A stretch of 64,000 bases of DNA from Dichetophora obliterata (taxonomy: Eukaryota; Arthropoda; Insecta; Diptera; Sciomyzidae). Each line of letters starts with the position of its first letter. Position 1 is the first letter of the stretch. The stretch spans positions 179,398,266-179,462,265 of the forward strand of contig OY986435.1 in assembly GCA_963920525.1 (NCBI GenBank), read 5' to 3'. The position numbers and the translations under genes were made by a program. The notes under the pieces are model-generated. The model was not told the origin of the DNA, searched no databases, and saw nothing but the letters and a program-made list of their open reading frames with translations. Of this stretch, positions 1 through 11,447 are shown one piece after another.

Positions 1-1036
1 ATTTATTAACACTTTTTTACTTACCATACCTAGGAGCCTTCTTACGGGACATATTTGAAAAAATAAAATGTGAGCTAATGAGAGAGAATATTTTCTCAAT
101 CCATTACGCCAATATTTGAATGAAATAAGAACAAATCAGAAAATATTTCAATACAAAAACAAATGTGACCATTTTACCCGAAGAGGTCAATGCTCACGCG
201 TTAATGCGTAAAATATCTTATATTTTCACACTCTTGCAATTCACAACAACCCGTGAATACCCCTTATGTAATTTTAGCAATTTTAGTTCAATAACGTTTT
301 GCTTTCTTATTTTATTTTAGCTGTCAATTTTTTTATATTTTAGCATCATTCTTATATTCTACCACTGTTTTTACTATAAAATTATCATTTCCTTATTTGT
401 TCGCCTTTTTTCTTCATGAATATAAATTAAAAGTTACTGCAAAATTGCTAGTATCAGTATTTAAGAATTGAAATGCATACAAAGTGTGCGTATTTTACAA
501 AAAAAAATCCTCCGTTTCTATAATTTTCTTATCGTTTTGACACTATCTGCCTTAAGTTAATGTTTAGCCATCGCAATTTATAAACCCTGTTAACGGTACT
601 ATGTTATTAATATTACCTTGTAATTGTATCATAATAGTTAAGGTTTATATTGATAAAACGCAACCCTGTAAACTAAATTTTATTTGGTTTGTTTACTCTG
701 TTGCTTCGATTTTTGCAAATTTTATAAAGTGAAATAGAAATTTTCACACCGGTGTTTATTTTGTATTGAATTAGTTAATTGAATTGATAAATATAGAAAA
801 TTACTTAATTTAAAAACTTTATACAAAGCTTTAACCAGTGAAATTTAAAATGAAGTAACACATAATATAAATATTGAAGTATTTTGTGCAAAAACATCAA
901 AGCCCTATGGCAACATTCATGTTACATCAACGGCGGCTTGCGTGCTTATTTTCACAAAACACCTAAGGCTAAATCGACTATAGGCAGTGCGGAAATTCAC
1001 TAAAGGAAATCGACACTTTGCAATAACCTAGACAAA
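1..1036. other. AT-rich DNA without a recognised gene
   Basis: No open frame of note, no clear terminal repeats and no RNA gene seen. The last 120 bases become less AT-rich and lead into the coding-looking block at 1037, so part of this stretch could be a promoter or 5' untranslated region. That is inference only. Confidence 0.4.
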
Positions 1037-1171
1037 ATGTGCATCAAGGACAAGGACTGGTTCACAGATCTGTTGGAAAATCGTACTTTTATAGTCTTGG
1101 CAGAGCATGTCGATGTACTTATTGTGTACGTGATCTTTTTTTTACACGCATCTAACGATCCTCTACGATAA
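1037..1171 (+). CDS. candidate first coding exon of a host gene (tentative)
   Basis: An ATG at 1037 opens a 44-codon frame ending in TAA at 1169-1171. The first 29 codons have balanced, coding-like codon use (starting MCIKDKDWF, then TDLLENRTF), unlike the AT-rich flanks. After that the frame turns into T-rich, intron-like sequence. Possible splice donors are GT at 1109 and at 1124; both leave the frame in phase 0, which fits the coding-looking block at 1918. I do not recognise the protein family. The frame could be chance, since it is short and nothing else in the first kilobase supports transcription. Three coding-looking blocks on one strand (here, 1918 and 5350) are the reason to list it. 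Confidence 0.27.
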   Translation: MCIKDKDWFTDLLENRTFIVLAEHVDVLIVYVIFFLHASNDPLR

Positions 1172-1917
1172 TATGTCAGATCTTCCGATTTCGCTGACAG
1201 CGCATATTGTGGCTGGCTGCTAAACGGTTTTGTTATGTGAAATAGGAAATTTTTAGTTCAAATTGTTTAACGTAATCTATGGCCACCATACAGCTTGGCT
1301 TCTGGGTGGCGTTCTCGCTGATGTCTCGCTGCCGCCTATCAAATGACGCTCTTGGAAAGCATCAAAACTGCAAAAAGGAATTGACTGATTTATCATAAGC
1401 TCGTCGCACGATTTTCCCATTCGTACTTTGAACTTTTCTTATATATTTATTTGTAAATTATTGGCATAGTTCGATATACTTTATATAATAACGCATTTGA
1501 TTCCTAAGTTGAAGAATTAAAATAAAATATAAATATACATATTTGTCTGGTAATTGTAACTGAGTTAACAAATGTTTGATCTTAGCAAAATAAGTGAATA
1601 GTTTTGTTTTTAGAAACTTAAAAAAATTTCATATCTACATTTATATTGGCTGATGCACAGTCATGACATTTTTTAAATAAAAATCTTATGAATTTCTGTA
1701 AAATAGGCAAGCATGTAGAATATATACATGCAAATACTGGGCTTTTTGGATTCATTTAGCAACAATTTCATTGTTAGTGTTAAGAAAAAGGTCTTAATAT
1801 CAACAAAGGTATTTTGTCACCGTAAACAAATGCAAAATAGATGAGCGCTCGAAGTTGTGTGGGCGTTATTCATATGTTGTCAGGATTTGTTCATAATATA
1901 ATATTATCTTGTAATAG
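1172..1917. other. AT-rich spacer, possible intron
   Basis: A 39-codon frame starts at 1279 (begins MATIQLGFW) and ends at 1398. Its base composition is less AT-rich than its surroundings, but it has no recognisable domain and no splice context that joins it to its neighbours. The rest shows no gene or clear repeat. The stretch ends in a plausible splice acceptor, AG at 1916-1917 after a T-rich tract. Confidence 0.3.
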
Positions 1918-2055
1918 GAAACTTTCAGTAATAAAGATGGTCTGCCACATTACTACAATCGTGACGAACGCAAGGACTTTTGGTGGATTGAGTTTTTTAA
2001 AACTTTAAAGAATTCGAAAAACTACCAAGCTCCAACTGGTTGTGGAACTGGTTGA
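1918..2055 (+). CDS. candidate internal or terminal exon (tentative)
   Basis: This block directly follows AG at 1916-1917 and is open for 45 codons to TGA at 2053-2055. The middle reads GLPHYYNRDERKDFWWIEFF, a charged and aromatic composition typical of real coding DNA. A phase-0 junction with the block at 1037 is possible. The 3' end is doubtful: from about 2030 the sequence enters a stretch of repeated ACTGGTT/ACTAGTT motifs that looks like a TE, so the true exon may stop earlier or be broken. No family is recognised. Confidence 0.27.
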   Translation, partial: ETFSNKDGLPHYYNRDERKDFWWIEFFKTLKNSKNYQAPTGCGTG

Positions 2056-2235
2056 TTTTAACAATGTGTAATATAGTTTGATTTTGGCTAGTTTTACAAC
2101 TGGTTTATTGTGACTTGACACAAACTAGTTGGATTTAAACTATTTTTGCAACTAGTAAATCGAGAAAAATATAAACTAGTTTGTTTTAACTAGTATAAAG
2201 ACTAATCATTTTTTACTGCTGATTAGTCTTACACT
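2030..2235. repeat. ACTAGTT/ACTGGTT-rich repeat, probable TE fragment
   Basis: The motifs AACTGGTT, AACTAGTT and their complements recur about nine times in 200 bases. A short inverted pair, GACTAATCA near 2200 and TGATTAGTC near 2220, closes the right side. This suggests the end of a short inverted-repeat element. No target duplication could be fixed. Confidence 0.4.
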
Positions 2236-2382
2236 GCAGGGCACATACAAAAGTTCAATTTAATCTTTCAGCCTATAAAAATGAAAAACTTATCAACTTA
2301 CTCATTAAGAAAAATTTGCGTTGCCTGCAAAGTTGTAAATTTTGTTATAACTATACACCGCCGTAGATAGGTGTTTTATAAG

Positions 2383-2515
2383 GGAGGGTTTAGGTTAGGT
2401 TAAAGTGGCTGTCACTTTCCAGAGACACACTTAAGCCAATGAGACCCATTGTGACACCATGGGTTTAATTTCCCTGCTCAATTTCTATTTGAACTAATGT
2501 GAGCTGTTTACAAAT
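2383..2515. repeat. dispersed GGTTAGGTTAAAGTGGC-type repeat
   Basis: The block reads TTAGGTTAGGTTAAAGTGGC followed by a conserved-looking tract (CAGAGACACACTTA, then AATGAGACCCATTGTG). I remember this arrangement as a common interspersed repeat in fly genomes; that identification is from memory. The two TTAGG units are not a telomere. Confidence 0.35.
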
Positions 2516-2667
2516 CTATGGATTCTGATAGGTGATGGGGGACGGGGGTTGCTGAAGCAAAAAATATAAAATATCGATTTAATAGCTTCATTTGGAGCAG
2601 GACGACAAGTATTTATTTAAGTAAAATAACGAAAACAGACATTTTAAAAAGAAAAACATATATATAC

Positions 2668-3383
2668 ATTAAGGCGCATCACGATAAAAAGTTGTTGATG
2701 ATTCCCTAAATATTTCGAGTCTAGCGATAGCCATCCTTGAGCTGCAATGGTTTGAAATAACCTATAAAAATCAAGTATTTTGTAAAAATATTGGCTGGTG
2801 TGTTAATTAGAAAAAGTAAAATGCAATCTGCATCAAAAAATTTGAAATTTTTGCATTCGCATTAAAAATAATAATGTTTTTTCGTGCACTTTTATGAATT
2901 TTTTTTAAGTTATTTTCACTAAAGTTAAAAAAATTGAATTATTTCTAATGATATCCTCACTGGTCGGAATTGCTGGCCAGAATTACTTAAACTAAAACAA
3001 ATTAAAACAAAATATTTATTATAAAATATGCACCTACTGAAAAGATATTGTAAGAAATTAAAAAAAAGGCTATGAAGTTATTTAAATTTTTAAAGATTTT
3101 ATATGGAAATAAAATAAAAAATATCAAAAATTTTTTGATGCAGATTGGAATAGATTTTTCCGGTTATAATTTCTGATAGTTTGTTTCTTTAAAACTATTA
3201 CGCCAAACAATATTTTTACACAAAAATAAATTTTTAGAGGTTATTTCAAACCATTCCAGCTCACGGATGGCTATCTGTAGAGTCAAAATATTTGGGTAAT
3301 CATCATAACATAAGCCCAGGTTTATTTTGAAGGAAAGACTCGATCAACTTTTTTCTTTCCTATGGACCATAAGGCGCCTTAAT
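2668..3383. mobile_element. non-autonomous TIR element, family R, copy 1
   Basis: The ends are ATTAAGGCGC (2668) and GCGCCTTAAT (to 3383). The inversion continues inward for about 150 bases: the left arm carries CTAGCGATAGCCAT and GGTTTGAAATAACCT, and the right arm their near-complements around 3240-3300. There is no coding capacity. Related copies lie at 10160-10558 (right half only) and 29535-31462 (split by a mariner), so this is a real interspersed family. Confidence 0.75.
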
Positions 3384-5349
3384 TTACATAGTTGTTGATG
3401 CATAGTTACTTCATTAATTTTTTTCGGAACACGAAGCCAATTTATCGATGACAGTTTCCTCGTTCATAGAAATATCCTTATGAATATTTAATAGCGCTAA
3501 ACCACAACATCATTCTATTAGATCATTATCGATTTTTTACAACAGTATAGTCAAAGCTAACGTAAATTAATATATTTTATGTATTCAATAAATTGCAACG
3601 GAAAATTCTGGACTCGCAACTGCATACATTAATTGGTGTGCTTGAGACGAAGTGTCACCGCTGGAGTTTGAGGAGAGCATTTTTTTAAAACCACTTTGCA
3701 AATGAAATTCACTTTTATGAAATTCTAATGAAATTCAATTACAAATTAAATTCACTCTTACGTTCATATAATAACACTGTCGGGACGTCAAAAAGACACA
3801 CGAAGACTTATTTTTTGGTCGTAGAATGTCATGCTCAGTTTTTCCCAACCAGATCAAAATTCGAGATATTTTCGATTTAATTTTAGTCACTTTTAGACCC
3901 ATTTTTAGTTATATTTTCCATATTTTTAAGGAAAAAAAATTTGACCACCTCTGATTTTGCTTAAACTTTTAGAACTTAATCTACTTAAAACATACTAATT
4001 TGAGTAAAGAAATTTTAAGATTTTTTTCAAAGATCTTACGTTTAACATTAAAATTTGGTCAAAATGGAAAGAAATGCAAAATTGCTTAACCCTTGAAAAA
4101 TCATAGATAACACAAGGCTAACTTGATTTTCACGTTTGAGGTATTTTCGAAAATACAATAAAAAATAATTGTTAAAATATTATAAAAAAATTTTTTAAAT
4201 GAATGTCTCAGCGTTTTTTGTGTCTTTTCAAAAGTTAAAAATTTACCTACAGTGCAATTTAACGAACAATAAAGCATTGCTTATCATCATTTAAATTTCA
4301 CAGACAGACATACATAGGAAAACAATTAAGAAAACCATTTATATTGTATTATAATTAACTTAATGTCTGCTAAACAAACTAAGCATGTACATTAAACAAC
4401 TTATCTTTATGTAATTTTAGTTAAATAATTTGGAATATCTGTGCTTTAATTTAATATATAAAAATATGTTTAATTGCAAAGGGGGGTTTGAACCCCTGAA
4501 TCCCCAACATATCTACGGCGTTGTGAGTGCAGTTGCACTCATTGCAATCTCAATATTTAATGATTTTAAAAATCAAAGTCCACAACCTATCCTAACTATA
4601 TTTCAAATTTCATTAAATTCTGTTGAAACATGAAAGATGGACAGGCAAACGAATAAACAACTTTTCATTTGCTTATATTATGATGATTCCATTGCTTTTC
4701 GACAAAAAAAAATAAATTCTCAATCTGACCCTTTCAGATTTGGCTTAAACTTTATGTATACGTAGTGTTGGCTACAATTTAGAAAATCAATTTGTATCTA
4801 ATTTTTATTTTTTTTCGATTGGTTACGGGTACTCAAAATTTTAAAATATTCGGTTTTTTTCTTGAGGACTGTTTTATCATAACTTTGGTTTAATTTGAGA
4901 TAGAGTAACGATTTTAGATTCATATTAAAGATATTTTCAAAAGGCTTATTTTGTATAATAATACTTGAAAAGTTTCTCAAAAATTTACGTATTTTTTTTT
5001 TGCATAAAAGTTTAAAAAAAAATTATTTTGATGAAAGTCAATTTGAAAAATTTTGGAAAAAATATATTTTTATTAATGATAGTTTATCTAAGTTCTCTCA
5101 AAATTTCAACCTGGAACGACAATGGGAACATTATTAAAATAATTTTTGAAGTAAACTTACCTTGCTTACATAATTTTCGAAGTAAACTTACCAGCTTGCG
5201 AGAAAGCAACAAAAACTGAACACACTAAAGAAGACCATATGTGTATGTATGTGCAGAGTGCGAAATCGGTGCTTCGGTCTAAGCTTAGCAGAGTAGATAA
5301 AATTCTTCGAAATAAACTCATCTAATAACATGATTTCCATAATTTTAAG
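3384..5349. other. AT-rich DNA, no gene recognised
   Basis: No recognisable domain appears in any frame. Around 4483-4510 there is a G-run/C-run block (GGGGGGTTTGAACCCCTGAA) that recalls a tRNA B box in reverse, but no matching A box was found. If the blocks at 1918 and 5350 belong to one gene, this is intron plus TE 2668-3383. Confidence 0.35.
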
Positions 5350-5463
5350 GGCAATCCGGAGCAGGAAGATGCAATCAGATTGAAATTAAATCTTGTAGTT
5401 CAAATGTTTGTTACAATACCTGTTGCATATGCCCTGAGCCAAATCGATGCTATGCACTTTTGA
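5350..5463 (+). CDS. candidate last coding exon (tentative)
   Basis: The block starts after AG at 5348-5349 and reads 37 codons to TGA at 5461-5463. It begins GNPEQEDAIRLKLNLVV, then a hydrophobic stretch QMFVTIPVAYALSQ that could be a short membrane segment, and ends in MHF. Composition is clearly less AT-rich than the surroundings. An AATAAA signal follows at 5518-5523, as expected for a 3' end. I do not recognise the family. Joining it to the blocks at 1037 and 1918 is inference, because no good donor was found after 1918. Confidence 0.3.
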   Translation, partial: GNPEQEDAIRLKLNLVVQMFVTIPVAYALSQIDAMHF

Positions 5464-5517
5464 AATTCGCTCCGGCCTACTGATGATATTGATATTCTAT
5501 TAATTTATTTTAGTGTC

Positions 5518-5523
5518 AATAAA
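5518..5523 (+). promoter_or_regulatory. candidate polyadenylation signal AATAAA
   Basis: AATAAA lies 55 bases after the TGA of the candidate last exon. In DNA this AT-rich the hexamer is common by chance, so it supports the exon only by position. Confidence 0.25.
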
Positions 5524-5968
5524 AATAGCTGTAAATCATTTTCAAGATTTTTAAAAAATGGGCCAGTCTTAGGAGCTAAAGGGTATAAATTTATTATTTA
5601 TGTTAAATTTGGAAGTTCATATCTTTTGACATAAGCAATGCATTAAGGTTTTCTTTACTGCTGTTAACTTGCAAAACTAACGCATTAAATATACTTGATG
5701 AACATTAATAATGGCTGATAAGGAGTTAATACGATAAAGAATGATCAAGGATGTTTTATGGTTAGCTGCTTGATCGACTGAGTATGAGTCAATACGGGTA
5801 TTCACACTGACTTCGGTACTTGGGTAGATTGGCAAATGCCGTTCGTTTTGTTTTTGTAAAGTGTCATTGTACCCAAGTACTCATCTACCAATTGACTCTA
5901 GCTGACCCCTGACTTGTTTGGGTAGATTGATTTCTTGCCAAATTGAGAACTTTTTCCATGTGTTACCA

Positions 5969-6070
5969 CTAGGGATGTCAATCTGGGGATCCCGGACGAT
6001 TTAAGCCTTTTTAAGTCCCGGGATTTTCTTTCCGGGATTCAGGGATTTTTAAATAAAAAATGTCTATTAC
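5969..6070 (-). mobile_element. terminal fragment of a hAT-like element
   Basis: The block CTAGGGATGTCAATC plus repeated GGGATCCCGG and CCCGGGATTTT tracts matches the right end of the element at 27887-28939 in reverse orientation. Only one end is present. Confidence 0.6.
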
Positions 6071-7371
6071 ATTTCAATTTTAGTTGTGTTACCACGCTTA
6101 CTTTTACCTCCCTTCTATATATAGATAAAATCGTTCTTGCGGTGTCTCTTAAGATCTCAGTAACGGTAACACCTATGGCTACCACATATACACAATATCT
6201 GTTATTAAGGTTAATATCTCGGTTATTAAAAAAAAATGCAATACCCCCTTTTACCGCACACAAATCAATAAAAATGCTATATTTCAGACGGCTTCGGTGG
6301 TATAAGACAAAAATTTGGTAATTTAGTTCATATAGTTCCTGGCGGCAACTTTACTAAAAATAGGCGTGGTCGAACTATGTTTATGCTCCATTTTCAAGGG
6401 ATAAGCGCGGAGTTCAGCAAAGTACGCCAGGTATTAGCTAAATTGAGCTGCAAGTTTGGCAGTCGATTTTTTTCGAGTACGAGATGGTTTAGGGAAAAAA
6501 TTTGTCACACCCCCTTTTATCGCCTTCAAATCAATAAAAATGCTATATTTCGGAAGGTTTTGGTCGTATCAGACTAAAATTTGGTAATTTAGTTCATATG
6601 GTTACTTTCAGAAACAGAACTAAAAATTGACGTGGTCGCACTACGGTTATGCCAGTTCAGATATATGAGCCGTTTATTTTGAAAGTGGGCCAAGTCCATT
6701 TTTCTAAAAGATTTAGATAATGACAGTTATATATACAACTTAACATGATATTTTTATCTGCAAACAGTTTATAGGAAAAAAAATAAAATTGTCTTATATT
6801 TCGGGGAAGAAAGTTTTAGGTATTAACAGTTTTGTAAATATGTTTATTTTGAAAGTGGTGCAAATCCATCTTGGATTGAAACTATTTTTAAACGAATATA
6901 TAACGACACAATTTTAAATAATAAAAATAAGTATATCGCAATTGTATGTATTGTTTCGATAATATTATGTTAACTTGCAACTCTGGCAAATTTTAGTTAT
7001 ATTGGCGTGCGTGAGCGTTAGTGCGTAGGATTTACGATTTTAGAAATTTTATCGATTTTAACAAAATATTTCCGAATTAATATTTTTTAATTTCACTCTT
7101 ATAGTTTTCAGATTATTATGATAATTAATTACACAGTGCTACAGTGGAAATGTACTTTTACACTTATTTAAGTGACATAGTCTAGGTTATAGGTCTGGTC
7201 GAGTACAACACGAAACCATACTTGAAATTTTTAATGCACAACCAAAATTAAATTTAACCGTTAAAAACCCGGTTTTTGGTACTTGACATATTACGCAATC
7301 AGCAACTCAGCAATTTTTCAACCGATTTTCGATTTAAAAACGGTTTTGGAAAGATGAAATATATATGAATA

Positions 7372-7713
7372 TTTGATAGTTTAAATCATTCTTGATTTTA
7401 AATAAAAATTCTAGTTGTTTGATAGTTTAATATCGTTTATTGAGCTTTAGGTCAGGTAAGAACAATTAATTGCTCTAATAAATTTTTTTTAAAAGAAACA
7501 ACAACATCAACAACATTTTCAATATGAAAAGGAAAACATCACTAGCTGATTTTATTGCAATTTCGGCCCTGCTACAGGCTTCAAAAGAAATCTTTGTGAT
7601 GCCGGCGGAAATAGAACCCGAGCCGTGATCGCATTGTGCAAGCGCATTTTTGCGCACAACTATCAAAAAACTAGATTTTGTATTTAAAATCAAAAATGAT
7701 TTAAGCTATCAAA
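7372..7713. mobile_element. 342-bp MITE with ~55-bp inverted ends
   Basis: The ends TTTGATAGTTTAAATCATTC and GATTTAAGCTATCAAA are inverted for about 55 bases. The centre is less AT-rich (around 7560-7660). No coding capacity; lies inside element Q. Confidence 0.65.
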
Positions 7714-8101
7714 CATAAAGAATTTATATTTAAATCATAGAAAATCAACATACACGCATAGAAAAAACATATTTGCAACAACCATGTTTTAAGAGGATCA
7801 TAGTATGATTCGGATTATGATTTTTGCTAACATGTTCTAAAACATATAATATTTTTATTGATCATGATAAAATGACAACAACAACCACATTTAGAAAAGG
7901 AACTTTCTTGTATGAACCAAAATATTATTGAAGCAATCATTATTCTCTTATTGGGTCAAAAATAGAATGATTATGAACTATCCGACCCGGGCAAACGTTG
8001 TTTTGCCTTCAAATTTTATTTTCACTGCAAGTCTGGTTCCGCTAATAAAATGAAATAAGTGTGTTTGAAAAAAAAAAAATTTTGTTTATTTATTAACTTC
8101 T

Positions 8102-8320
8102 TTATCTTAATGCTAGCGGATAAACAATATTTTGAGTTTTTTGGGTAGGTGTGTAAACATAACGATTTTTTGGCGTTCCAACTCTAGAGCAAGCAACATA
8201 TAATTGGCCGTGCGAAAAACAGGAATTTTCTAAGTTCAAACCAGCAACACTTAGCGATTGGCCTTGAGCCTTATTGATGGTTATGGTAAACCTTCTAATT
8301 GAAGCTCTTTTCAGTGGCAT
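8102..8320 (-). pseudogene. Helitron RepHel helicase, C-terminal fragment
   Basis: A 72-residue open frame carries the last conserved motifs of a PIF1-type superfamily 1 DNA helicase: ITINKAQGQSL (motif V region) and GQLYVACSRVGTPKN (motif VI region), followed by a short tail NIVYPLALR. In the intact element the helicase lies at the end of a protein of more than 1,000 residues with an N-terminal HUH replication-initiator nuclease, and drives peel-and-paste transposition. Here Rep, Walker A and Walker B parts are all gone. The frame has not been closed by a stop, so the loss may be fairly recent. Confidence 0.85.
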
Positions 8321-8893
8321 TTTTGATTAAAATTGTTGATATACACTGAAATATCAAAAGTAATATGCAAAATGATGCAATTAAAATCAAATTGAATTGA
8401 AAAAAATATAAATACTTACACGTTCTTTATTTTCTTAGTTTTAACTATATTACTTTTTTCACTATTTTCGCTATTTTCAATATTTTAACAATTACACACT
8501 TTATAACTTTTCACTATCACTTAAAAAATAATAATGGCAAACGAATGTTAAAAAACAGAATTATATATTTGTTGTATTAGCAATACGTTTATAGCTTTAT
8601 AGTTCTCTGTTTCTCCTTTTCTTACTTAGTGACCGCGCTGCTCCTCCAACTTATCTAACACCTTTTTCTTCGTTATCTGTCTTCTCATGACAGTCTGTCA
8701 CCTCGATTTGTTATTAACAATACAGTGTTGCCCATTACGAAGATTATAGCGCCATCTATCACTCAGCGACCACATCCAAACAACTGTTGAGTCAAGGCCG
8801 ATATATAAATTATTTTAAAAAATTTGCCAGATGCAGCAATAAAATTATTGAAAAATGTTAACAAATAATCAATGTGTACAAATTTCTAAGATG

Positions 8894-9103
8894 CGCCATC
8901 TGTCGGACGAACTTCAAACTACACAGAAACACTCCTCACGCCCCGTAGAGCATGTTTATAGTTTGGTCAAAATCGTAGTTCTTGAGTTACGGTGAAAAAA
9001 CACAAATATACTAAATATTTCGCCATCTGTCGGACGAACTTCAAACTACACAGAAACACTCCTCACGCCCCATAGAGCATGTATATAAAGTTTGGTCAAA
9101 ATC
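8894..9103. repeat. ~80-bp direct duplication inside the Helitron
   Basis: CGCCATCTGTCGGACGAACT begins at 8894 and again at 9021, and both copies run about 80 bases through CTCCTCACGCCCC with few differences. The offset is 127 bases. Confidence 0.85.
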
Positions 9104-9258
9104 GGTCCAGTAGTTTTAGAGTCTATAGAGGACAAATATACAAACATACTATTGTATTTTATATATATAAAGATTAATTTTTAGGATCCAGAATATTATT
9201 GAAAAAATAATTTTATATTTTTTTTATTTTTATGCACTCCAATTTCCACAGCTATTAA

Positions 9259-9434
9259 TTAAGATATCTCCAAAGGTTTGCCATTAACTAGGCTGAACAG
9301 AAATATTAATTCAATTGAAAAATCTTTTTGATAAAATTTTCTGTCCGAGCTGGGGTTTAAACCGTGGCTTTTTCGCTTACGAGCCACGCACACTACCAGT
9401 AAGCCACAGCCGCTACTACCGCTCGCCTGACTAA
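9259..9434 (-). mobile_element. tRNA-headed SINE, 3'-truncated copy
   Basis: On the minus strand, a tRNA-like head has an A-box-like GTGGCTTACTGGTAGTG and a B-box-like GGTTTAAACCCC. It is followed by the family body TTTTTCAATTGAATTAAT and GGCAAACCTTTGGAGA. The same head-body order occurs in the longer copy at 23352-23695. RNA polymerase III would read it from 9434 downward. Confidence 0.65.
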
Positions 9435-9673
9435 TGCCAGTCATAAGCATGGTACATTAAGTGCATTGTCACAAAAATAGCAATATTTGTGATAAACAAA
9501 ATATGGTCAGAATTGCGAAATATGTTTACGGTAAATAGAAAAATGTTTGCTACAATTAAAGTCAAAAATGTCACTTTTCTGCGTGCTGTTTATAGGATAA
9601 GGCAATTTAAAACAAAACCTAATAATTTAACAGTTAACAAACGAAACAGCACACAGCCAGGAATCGATAAAAC

Positions 9674-9728
9674 TTATTGTGTCTGAATGAAGTGAAAGTT
9701 TTTCCTGCAAACTGTTCAGACACAATAA
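9674..9728. repeat. perfect 14-bp inverted repeat
   Basis: TTATTGTGTCTGAA (9674-9687) and TTCAGACACAATAA (9715-9728) can form a hairpin with a 27-base loop. It lies inside element Q; origin unknown. Confidence 0.7.
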
Positions 9729-10159
9729 ATTCTTTCGATTTTTGGTTAAGTTCTGCTTCGTTTACCAACAAGCAAAGAATAGTTCAGACAAACATTCAAA
9801 ATTCTAATATGTTTGTCTCTATAATAATATTCACATTTATCATGATTGAACAGAACTACAACATTTTTGTTGCAACTAATAGTTGAGGCAATCATAGTAT
9901 TTTGACGATTTCAATGATGTTATTCATTAATATTATTCAATGATATTATTGTTATTTCAAATATAATGTTATTTTTGGTACCACCATTAGTAAATAATGA
10001 CTTTATTGAGGCAAAAATTTGTGTTTGCAGAAATAATACAATAATTTTAGTAAAAAAATTATTATTGCAGTAATCATGTCTCAGCCATGTCTTTTCTCTG
10101 CGTGTAATAAATAACAAGGTCATATAGAAAACTTTCAATTGTTATTTTATAATATGAAT

Positions 10160-10558
10160 TTATACAAAAAACAAACCATTTCTAACGATATCTTCAAAGT
10201 GAGGATCGCATTAGAAATAATGAAGTCTTTTTTTTTATTTTAGTGTAAATAACTTTTAAAAAATTTACGAACAACAACATTATCTTTAATCCTATTTCAA
10301 AACTTTTAATTTTGTATGAAGATTAGAGGAGGCTTTCCCGGCCTTTAACTTCTGGCAGTTTATTGTTCTTACAAATTTTACACCAGCTAAAATATTTAAG
10401 AATTTATGCTATTTTTGAGGTTTTTGCAAAATGGTTTAGAGCTCACTGGTGGTTATCTTAACAGCCAAAATATTTTAAGAATCATTATAAAATAGACCAA
10501 GGTTGAATCTTAGAGAGATACAAATGAAGCTATCCCCGCACCAGTCAAGGCACCTTAA
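10160..10558. mobile_element. family R TIR element, right-half fragment
   Basis: It shares ordered blocks with 2900-3383 and 29880-31462: a TCTAACGATATC-like block, an ATTATCTTTAATC block, GAGCTCACTGGTGG and the AAGGCACCTTAAT end. The left arm is missing. Confidence 0.6.
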
Positions 10559-10619
10559 TATACATATATAATACATAAAAAACTTAACTTTAAAAAGAAA
10601 TAAAAGAAATACTTGTATA

Positions 10620-11447
10620 TTTTAATTTTTTAATTTAAAAAAAAATTCATCAAAACCCACCCCCCATGGGAACATCCTGGCTGGGGCCCTGCTTCGGACC
10701 CCTACTTTACCTTACATTATTTTTCAAATTAATTACCTTACCACAAGGGACGTAACCCGCAACCACCAAAATTTCAAAAATTTAATTTTAAGATTAAAGT
10801 TTCTTCAATTACCTTTCCAACGGTAGTTTAAAATTAAAATTCGGTTCATAAACTCATTTTTTAATCAAAAAACATTTGTGTTTAGATGTTAGATTTACCA
10901 TATCTCATATGCCCATTAAGTCTCCACCCTAATTTTATATTGTTAAAAGTTAATTTTGCCAGTTTTAAGTAAAAAGTAACATAAAATTTTTAAATGGTTT
11001 GGTTCGAACCCCTTTTTCAAAATCATTTATCTTACCACAAGGCATAAAATCCTCATACATCAAAATATCCCAAAATTATTTTTAGATTAAAGCCTATTTA
11101 TTAATTACCTTTCTAAGAGTAGTTTGAACTTAACATTCGGCTAAGAAGTGTTTGAGATATGAATTTTCATAAGAACCAATTTTCGAAGTTTTTGCCGATT
11201 TTTGTAAACTTTGTGCACCCTGTAACTCAGTCAAAACTCATGCCAAATTCTTTTTCTCCAATTTAAATTTTTTATTTCCGTCAATGATGCTCCATGCAAA
11301 ATTTGATCCAAATCGGATGTGGATTTCGTAATTTTTATTTTCCCGGTACTTTTATTTAACTATTACAATAATTCATTAATTTTAAAATTGAGGCGCAAGT
11401 CCATTTAGGTATAACAAAACCTTAATTTCTTATAGCCACTATAAACA
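10620..11447. other. old repeat-derived DNA inside element Q, no gene
   Basis: A block near 10660-10700 (AGCCAGGATG with a G-run, in reverse) resembles 34427-34460. Paired stretches with TTACCACAAGG recur near 10740 and 11035. No protein domain seen. Confidence 0.4.

Larger units (their letters stand above)
7978..9173 (-). mobile_element. Helitron with helicase remnant
   Basis: On the minus strand the 5' end is TC (9173-9172) followed by TTTATATATATAAAA. The 3' end has the hairpin GGCAAA/TTTGCC with a CAACG-type loop near 7991-8008, and then GGGTCGGATAG, where the last four bases (ATAG) are a mutated CTRR. The flanking host bases are A before the 5' end and T after the 3' end, the AT target expected of Helitrons. 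At 1.2 kb it is internally deleted. It contains a duplicated block (8894 and 9021) and the end of the helicase gene. Confidence 0.85.

Noticed and set aside
2386..2400. TTAGGTTAGGTTA, like an insect telomere repeat
   Set aside because: Only two units, and part of a longer dispersed repeat; flies also lack TTAGG telomeres.
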